Origin: DATBRC01 sp036560485
GTDB lineage: Bacteria; Pseudomonadota; Gammaproteobacteria; Burkholderiales; Burkholderiaceae_D
Assembly (NCBI GenBank): GCA_036560485.1
Contig: DATBRC010000024.1
Coordinates: forward strand, 1-8,283
Reading direction: 5' to 3'
DNA: 8,283 nucleotides
Positions 6,869 to 8,283 of this stretch are shown here, in pieces. Below the pieces are notes generated by a model, which ran no database searches, was not told the DNA's origin, and saw nothing but the letters and a program-made list of their open reading frames with translations. A program made the translations under genes and the position numbers. Position 1 is the stretch's first letter. Each line of letters starts with the position of its first letter.

Positions 6869-7656
6869 AGCCGATCTCGTCTCGCGATAATCCACTCTAT
6901 AAAGAATTAAAACACCTCGCCACCAGTTCACAGGCGCGCCGTAAAGCAGGCCGCACGCTGCTGGATGGTGTGCATTTGTGCGAAGCTTATTTGCAGCATG
7001 TCGGTTTGCCGCCGATGTGTGTCGCGAGCGAGACCGCAATGATGGACATTGAGGTTGCGGCGATTGTGACGCGTTGTGAGACTGAAAAGGTTCAATGCAT
7101 CGTGTTACCTGATGCGCTTTATCATGCGCTAAGCCAAGTAGATCATGGTGTTGGTTTGCTTTTCGTAATCGATACACCCCTAACAGAAGCGCCGAAAGTG
7201 TTGGCGCAATCTGCTGTGTTGCTTAATAACTTGCAGGATCCTGGTAACTTGGGTTCCATTTTGCGTAGCGCCGCAGCTGCCGGCATCGAACATGTATTTT
7301 GTAGTCCTGGCACGGCGTTTTCCTGGTCGCCAAAGGTGCTGCGTGCGGGGATGGGTGCACATTTTCTGCTGAATATTGTTGAGAACGTCGATTTGGCGGT
7401 TTTAATTCAATCGGCTAAAGTCCCCGTCTTGGCGACGAGTTCGCACGTGCAGAAGCAGCTGTACGAGATCGACTTGACGCAACCGGTTGCCTGGTTATTC
7501 GGCCATGAAGGACAAGGTGTTGCGGAAGATTTGCTGGCATTGGCTACGCATCAAGTAACCATTCCGCAGCTAGGCGAGATCGAATCGCTGAACGTCGCTG
7601 CCAGCGCCGCCATTTGTTTTTTTGAGCAAGTGCGGCAAAAAATGAATCGACATTGA
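6865..7656 (+). CDS. TrmH/SpoU-family RNA 2'-O-methyltransferase
   Basis: This is a SPOUT-class enzyme that uses S-adenosylmethionine to methylate a ribose 2'-OH in rRNA or tRNA. It has 263 residues. An N-terminal substrate-binding part of about 100 residues (S-S-R-D-N-P-L-Y-K, then R-R-K-A-G-R-T-L-L-D-G) resembles the L30e-like domain of RlmB/TsnR-type enzymes. The trefoil-knot catalytic domain follows with all three motifs: N122 to R134 in L-Q-D-P-G-N-L-G-S-I-L-R, F-G-H-E-G-Q-G at 212-218, and I-P-Q-L-G-E-I-E-S-L-N-V at 233-244. Arg134 and Asn243 are at the positions expected for catalysis and cofactor binding. The start overlaps the rnhB stop (ATGA), so it is probably coupled and is the last gene of the operon. 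The target nucleotide cannot be read from the sequence; RlmB-like 23S rRNA methylation is one option, so I give no symbol. Confidence 0.93.
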   Translation: MKPISSRDNPLYKELKHLATSSQARRKAGRTLLDGVHLCEAYLQHVGLPPMCVASETAMMDIEVAAIVTRCETEKVQCIVLPDALYHALSQVDHGVGLLFVIDTPLTEAPKVLAQSAVLLNNLQDPGNLGSILRSAAAAGIEHVFCSPGTAFSWSPKVLRAGMGAHFLLNIVENVDLAVLIQSAKVPVLATSSHVQKQLYEIDLTQPVAWLFGHEGQGVAEDLLALATHQVTIPQLGEIESLNVAASAAICFFEQVRQKMNRH

Positions 7657-7662
7657 TTGACT

Positions 7663-7706
7663 AAAAATTTCGCAAGTTCAAGCGATTCAAGTTTCGACTT
7701 CTTTTT
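7663..7706. terminator. Possible weak bidirectional terminator between convergent genes
   Basis: The 48-base gap between the methyltransferase stop and the ppsR stop must hold the ends of two convergent transcripts. On the plus strand AAGT-TTCG-ACTT (7689-7700) forms a four-pair stem with a UUCG-type loop and is followed by T5 at 7702-7706. On the minus strand TCGC/GCGA (paired around an eight-base loop, 7670-7685) is followed by a T-rich run complementary to A5 at 7663-7667. Both stems are short, so intrinsic termination is only suggested, not shown. Confidence 0.3.
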
Positions 7707-8283
7707 AATACCCGCGTTTATCCGATTTCAATTCCTGCAAAATCATGGCAGCAATCTCTTCAATCGATTTCGCTGTCGATGACATCCATCTGATGCCATT
7801 CTGCCGCATCAATTTCTCTGCTTCGTTGATTTCATACCGGCAGTTTTCCAACGCCGCATACTTGCTGCCGGGACGCCGTTCATTGCGTACTTCAGACAAG
7901 CGATCGGCTGCAATCGACAGACCAAAAATCTTGTTCTTATATGGAAGCAGGCCGCTTGGCAATTTGCCCCGCTCGAAATCATCCGGTATCAATGGATAGT
8001 TTGCTGCTTTGACGCCATATTGCATGGCAAGGTAAAGGCTGGTTGGCGTTTTGCCGGAGCGTGATACGCCAACCAGGATTACATCGGCATTCGACAGATT
8101 TTTATTGGATTGCCCGTCGTCGTGTGCGAGCGAAAAATTAATTGCTTCGATCCGGTTTTTGTACTCATCCGAATCCGTGATGTTATGGCTGCGTCCAATG
8201 GTATGTGTTGATTTCACACCCAGTTCTTGTTCCAACGGATCCACAAATGTTTGGATCAAGTCCATATGCATGCCTTTGGATTG
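7705..8283 (-). CDS. ppsR: Phosphoenolpyruvate synthase regulatory protein PpsR (N-terminally partial)
   Basis: PpsR (DUF299 family) is a bifunctional enzyme that inactivates PEP synthase by ADP-dependent threonine phosphorylation and reactivates it by phosphate-dependent dephosphorylation, thereby gating gluconeogenic PEP formation. The frame is open to the right edge (Q-S-K-G before M-H-M-D-L-I), so the Met codon at 8269-8271 is internal. 192 C-terminal residues are visible out of about 270-280 usual. Present are H-T-I-G-R-S-H at about 27-33 of the visible part, the P-loop G-V-S-R-S-G-K-T at 72-79 followed by P-T-S-L-Y-L-A, the block N-Y-P-L-I at 95-99, and R-P-G-S-K-Y-A at 137-143. It is transcribed toward the lipid A operon and belongs to a different unit. 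In many proteobacteria ppsA lies divergently just upstream, which would be beyond base 8283. Family assignment is firm. Confidence 0.96.
   Translation of the reverse strand, partial: QSKGMHMDLIQTFVDPLEQELGVKSTHTIGRSHNITDSDEYKNRIEAINFSLAHDDGQSNKNLSNADVILVGVSRSGKTPTSLYLAMQYGVKAANYPLIPDDFERGKLPSGLLPYKNKIFGLSIAADRLSEVRNERRPGSKYAALENCRYEINEAEKLMRQNGIRWMSSTAKSIEEIAAMILQELKSDKRGY

Noticed and set aside
1..8283. A hidden mobile, defence or otherwise undescribed system
   Set aside because: Every stretch longer than about 50 bases is accounted for by well-known housekeeping genes in a conserved order. There are no unknown genes, inverted-repeat-bounded insertions, tRNA genes or CRISPR-like arrays.

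Overview
This window is a slice of a conserved housekeeping chromosome region from a Gram-negative bacterium, almost certainly a betaproteobacterium. The evidence is the gene order bamA - ompH/skp - lpxD - fabZ - lpxA - lpxB - rnhB - TrmH-family methyltransferase, followed by a convergent ppsR, together with beta-type protein signatures such as TFNLGT in LpxA. By eye the base composition is moderate (mid-40s to about 50 % G+C) and somewhat more A+T-rich over bamA/ompH than over lpxA to the methyltransferase. A Nitrosomonadales-like or Methylophilaceae-like source is plausible, but the genus cannot be fixed from the sequence alone.

Layout: bases 3-2186 hold bamA, lacking its signal peptide and the first strand of POTRA1. 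After a 43-base gap comes the periplasmic chaperone ompH/skp (2230-2748, probable TTG start). The lipid A/fatty-acid block follows: lpxD (2770-3816), fabZ (3819-4304), lpxA (4304-5092) and lpxB (5076-6245). Then come rnhB (6242-6868) and a SpoU/TrmH RNA methyltransferase (6865-7656). From fabZ onward the genes touch or overlap (1, 17, 4 and 4 bases), so this looks like one translationally coupled operon. Bases 7657-7704 separate it from the convergent ppsR on the minus strand (7705-8283, truncated at its N terminus by the window edge) and may hold a weak bidirectional terminator.

How the genes work together: BamA inserts beta-barrel proteins into the outer membrane and Skp/OmpH escorts their unfolded precursors across the periplasm. 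LpxA, LpxD and LpxB make the lipid A disaccharide precursor. FabZ competes with them for 3-hydroxyacyl-ACP and so sits at the branch between phospholipid and lipid A synthesis. The operon therefore pairs outer-membrane protein assembly with lipid A supply. RNase HII and the RNA methyltransferase are passengers with nucleic-acid roles. PpsR belongs to a separate unit that controls PEP synthase.

I found no mobile element, CRISPR array, RNA gene, defence system or unknown gene, and I do not believe the window holds an undescribed system. The most informative detail is the acyl-chain ruler residue of LpxA (Met169), which predicts a short (C10) 3-hydroxyacyl group on lipid A.
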